A stretch of 64,000 nucleotides of DNA from Strongylocentrotus purpuratus. Lineage: Eukaryota > Echinodermata > Echinoidea > Camarodonta > Strongylocentrotidae. The stretch lies in NCBI RefSeq assembly GCF_000002235.5, contig NW_022145599.1:3541677-3605676 (forward strand), written 5' to 3'. Made by a program: the position numbers and the translations under genes. The notes under the pieces are model-generated. The model did no database searches. It was not told the DNA's origin and was given only the letters and a program-made list of their open reading frames with translations. Shown here piece after piece: positions 63,157 to 64,000 of the stretch (within the stretch, counting starts at the first letter, position 1; the number at the start of each line of letters is the position of its first letter).

Positions 63157-64000
63157 TCACAGCTTCTTTGTTGGTGTTTTGTCCTTCTTCTTGGCAGCTG
63201 GTTTCTTTGCCTTTCCGGTAGCTGCTGGTGAAGCCTTAGACGTTGCGGCTTTCGCCTTCGGTTTCTTCGCCGGTGATTTGGACATCGGTTTCTTCGCCGG
63301 TGATTTGCCTTTAGCTTCTTCGCGGGGACTTTGATACTGGTTTCTTTAATGCCTTCTTGATCTTACTTGGAGCAGGAGATTGGGATTTACTTCGTCGCAT
63401 TATCGCTCTTGATTTACTCACTCGTGGCTTCGGTGTCGCATTGGCACTTGAAGACCGTGGTCGGTTTTCGACTGCTTTCTTCGACTTCGACTTTTCCACT
63501 GGTACTTACTTCTTTTGCGCGGTTTTTCCTGTAAGGCGGAGGAGTTTTCCCGCCATCGGGGTCACTTCCCTCGGTATCATCTTCATATCAAAGATGTCGT
63601 GATCGCTCTCCTTTCGATCTTTCTTAGCTGTGGGAGATTTGGCAATCTTCTTCTTCCCCACTGCTGCTGCTTTCTTCTTCTCCACCTTCTTCTTCTTCTC
63701 AGCTGCTTTCTTTGCTGGCTTAGGTGGCTTACCAAGCTTGTATCGCCCTGTCAATGCGGCGCCCATCGCTTCGGATTTCTTGGGTCGGACAATGGCTCCC
63801 GAGTCGACTCCACGTTTGATAGCCATTCGAAGTAAATTCTTATCCTGCTCTGCTCGAGCTCAGGATAGGTCTGGATGATCCAGTGCTTGATGGCAATCAC
63901 AGAAGCACCTTTCTTCTCGTCGAGTGCCTTGATAGCTTCTACCAACATGTCGTAGTATTTAGGATGAGCTGCTGCTTTGCTCGGCCTGGAGACAGCTGTC
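63157..64000 (-). pseudogene. Linker histone H1-like sequence with disrupted frame (N terminus cut by the window)
   Basis: The minus strand encodes HPKYYDMLVEAIKALDEKKG, IAIKHWIIQTYPELEQ, LLRMAIKRGVDSGAIV and TGRYKLGK, the winged-helix globular domain of H1/H5, then a Lys/Ala/Pro/Ser tail with SPAKK repeats ending KKDKTPTKKL and TGA (63157-63159). The frame is broken at least three times: a 5-bp tandem duplication (63846-63855; one copy restores ELEQDKNLLRM), an in-frame TAA (63506-63508) and a one-base shift near 63320. I see no histone 3' stem-loop after the stop. It may be a decayed H1 copy, perhaps of cleavage-stage type, or a real gene with assembly errors. Confidence 0.75.

Noticed and set aside
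1-64000. Search for LTR or other virus-like elements
   Set aside because: I saw no long terminal direct repeats and no capsid, envelope or LTR-type polymerase sequence in the window.

Overview
The window is intron-rich eukaryotic DNA. Low GC, ATC/GAT microsatellites, many short inverted-repeat transposons, a linker-histone sequence and the protein relationships all suggest a marine deuterostome invertebrate, most likely an echinoderm such as a sea urchin. The species is inferred, not proven.

Layout. (1) 656-782 (+) is the last coding exon of a Lys/Arg-rich protein I cannot name. (2) 5144-27660 (-) is a complete ABCA3-type lipid transporter. I assembled 21 coding exons from consensus splice sites; every exon phase agrees and the sum is 5211 nt (1736 codons plus stop). 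(3) 27661-40782 has no protein gene. It holds several inverted-repeat elements and a small family of 66-86 nt sequences that fold into the same cloverleaf with compensatory changes. (4) 40783-54669 (-) is a complete ZNF207/BuGZ gene (BUB3-binding, microtubule-associated zinc-finger protein): nine exons in any one transcript, 1674 nt, 557 residues. (5) 54670-63156 holds a GAA array, a mariner-like inverted-repeat element, a LINE 3' end and a 4-kb hAT-like element filled with a GC-hairpin satellite. (6) 63157-64000 (-) is a linker histone H1-like sequence with several frame disruptions, cut by the window edge.

The main find is in ZNF207. The exon coding most of both C2H2 zinc fingers is present twice in tandem (52627-52753 and 52068-52194), each 127 nt. 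The exon 1 donor is a textbook U12 (minor spliceosome) site, both duplicate exons have U12 branch-point and acceptor signals at the same spacing, and both have ordinary U2 donors into a U2 acceptor at exon 3. Donor/acceptor incompatibility should force exactly one copy into each mRNA; joining both would also give an immediate stop codon. This is a self-enforcing switch between two versions of the microtubule-binding zinc-finger module.

The second find is the cloverleaf family at 33.3-35.8 kb, a candidate for an undescribed structured RNA. The mobile DNA is also unusually legible: nested insertions with clean 8-bp target duplications, a Helitron with a duplicated 3' hairpin, and a seven-copy TTAA-flanked MITE family. 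Two ABCA exons (3 and 12) have tandemly duplicated splice-junction fragments in the adjoining introns.
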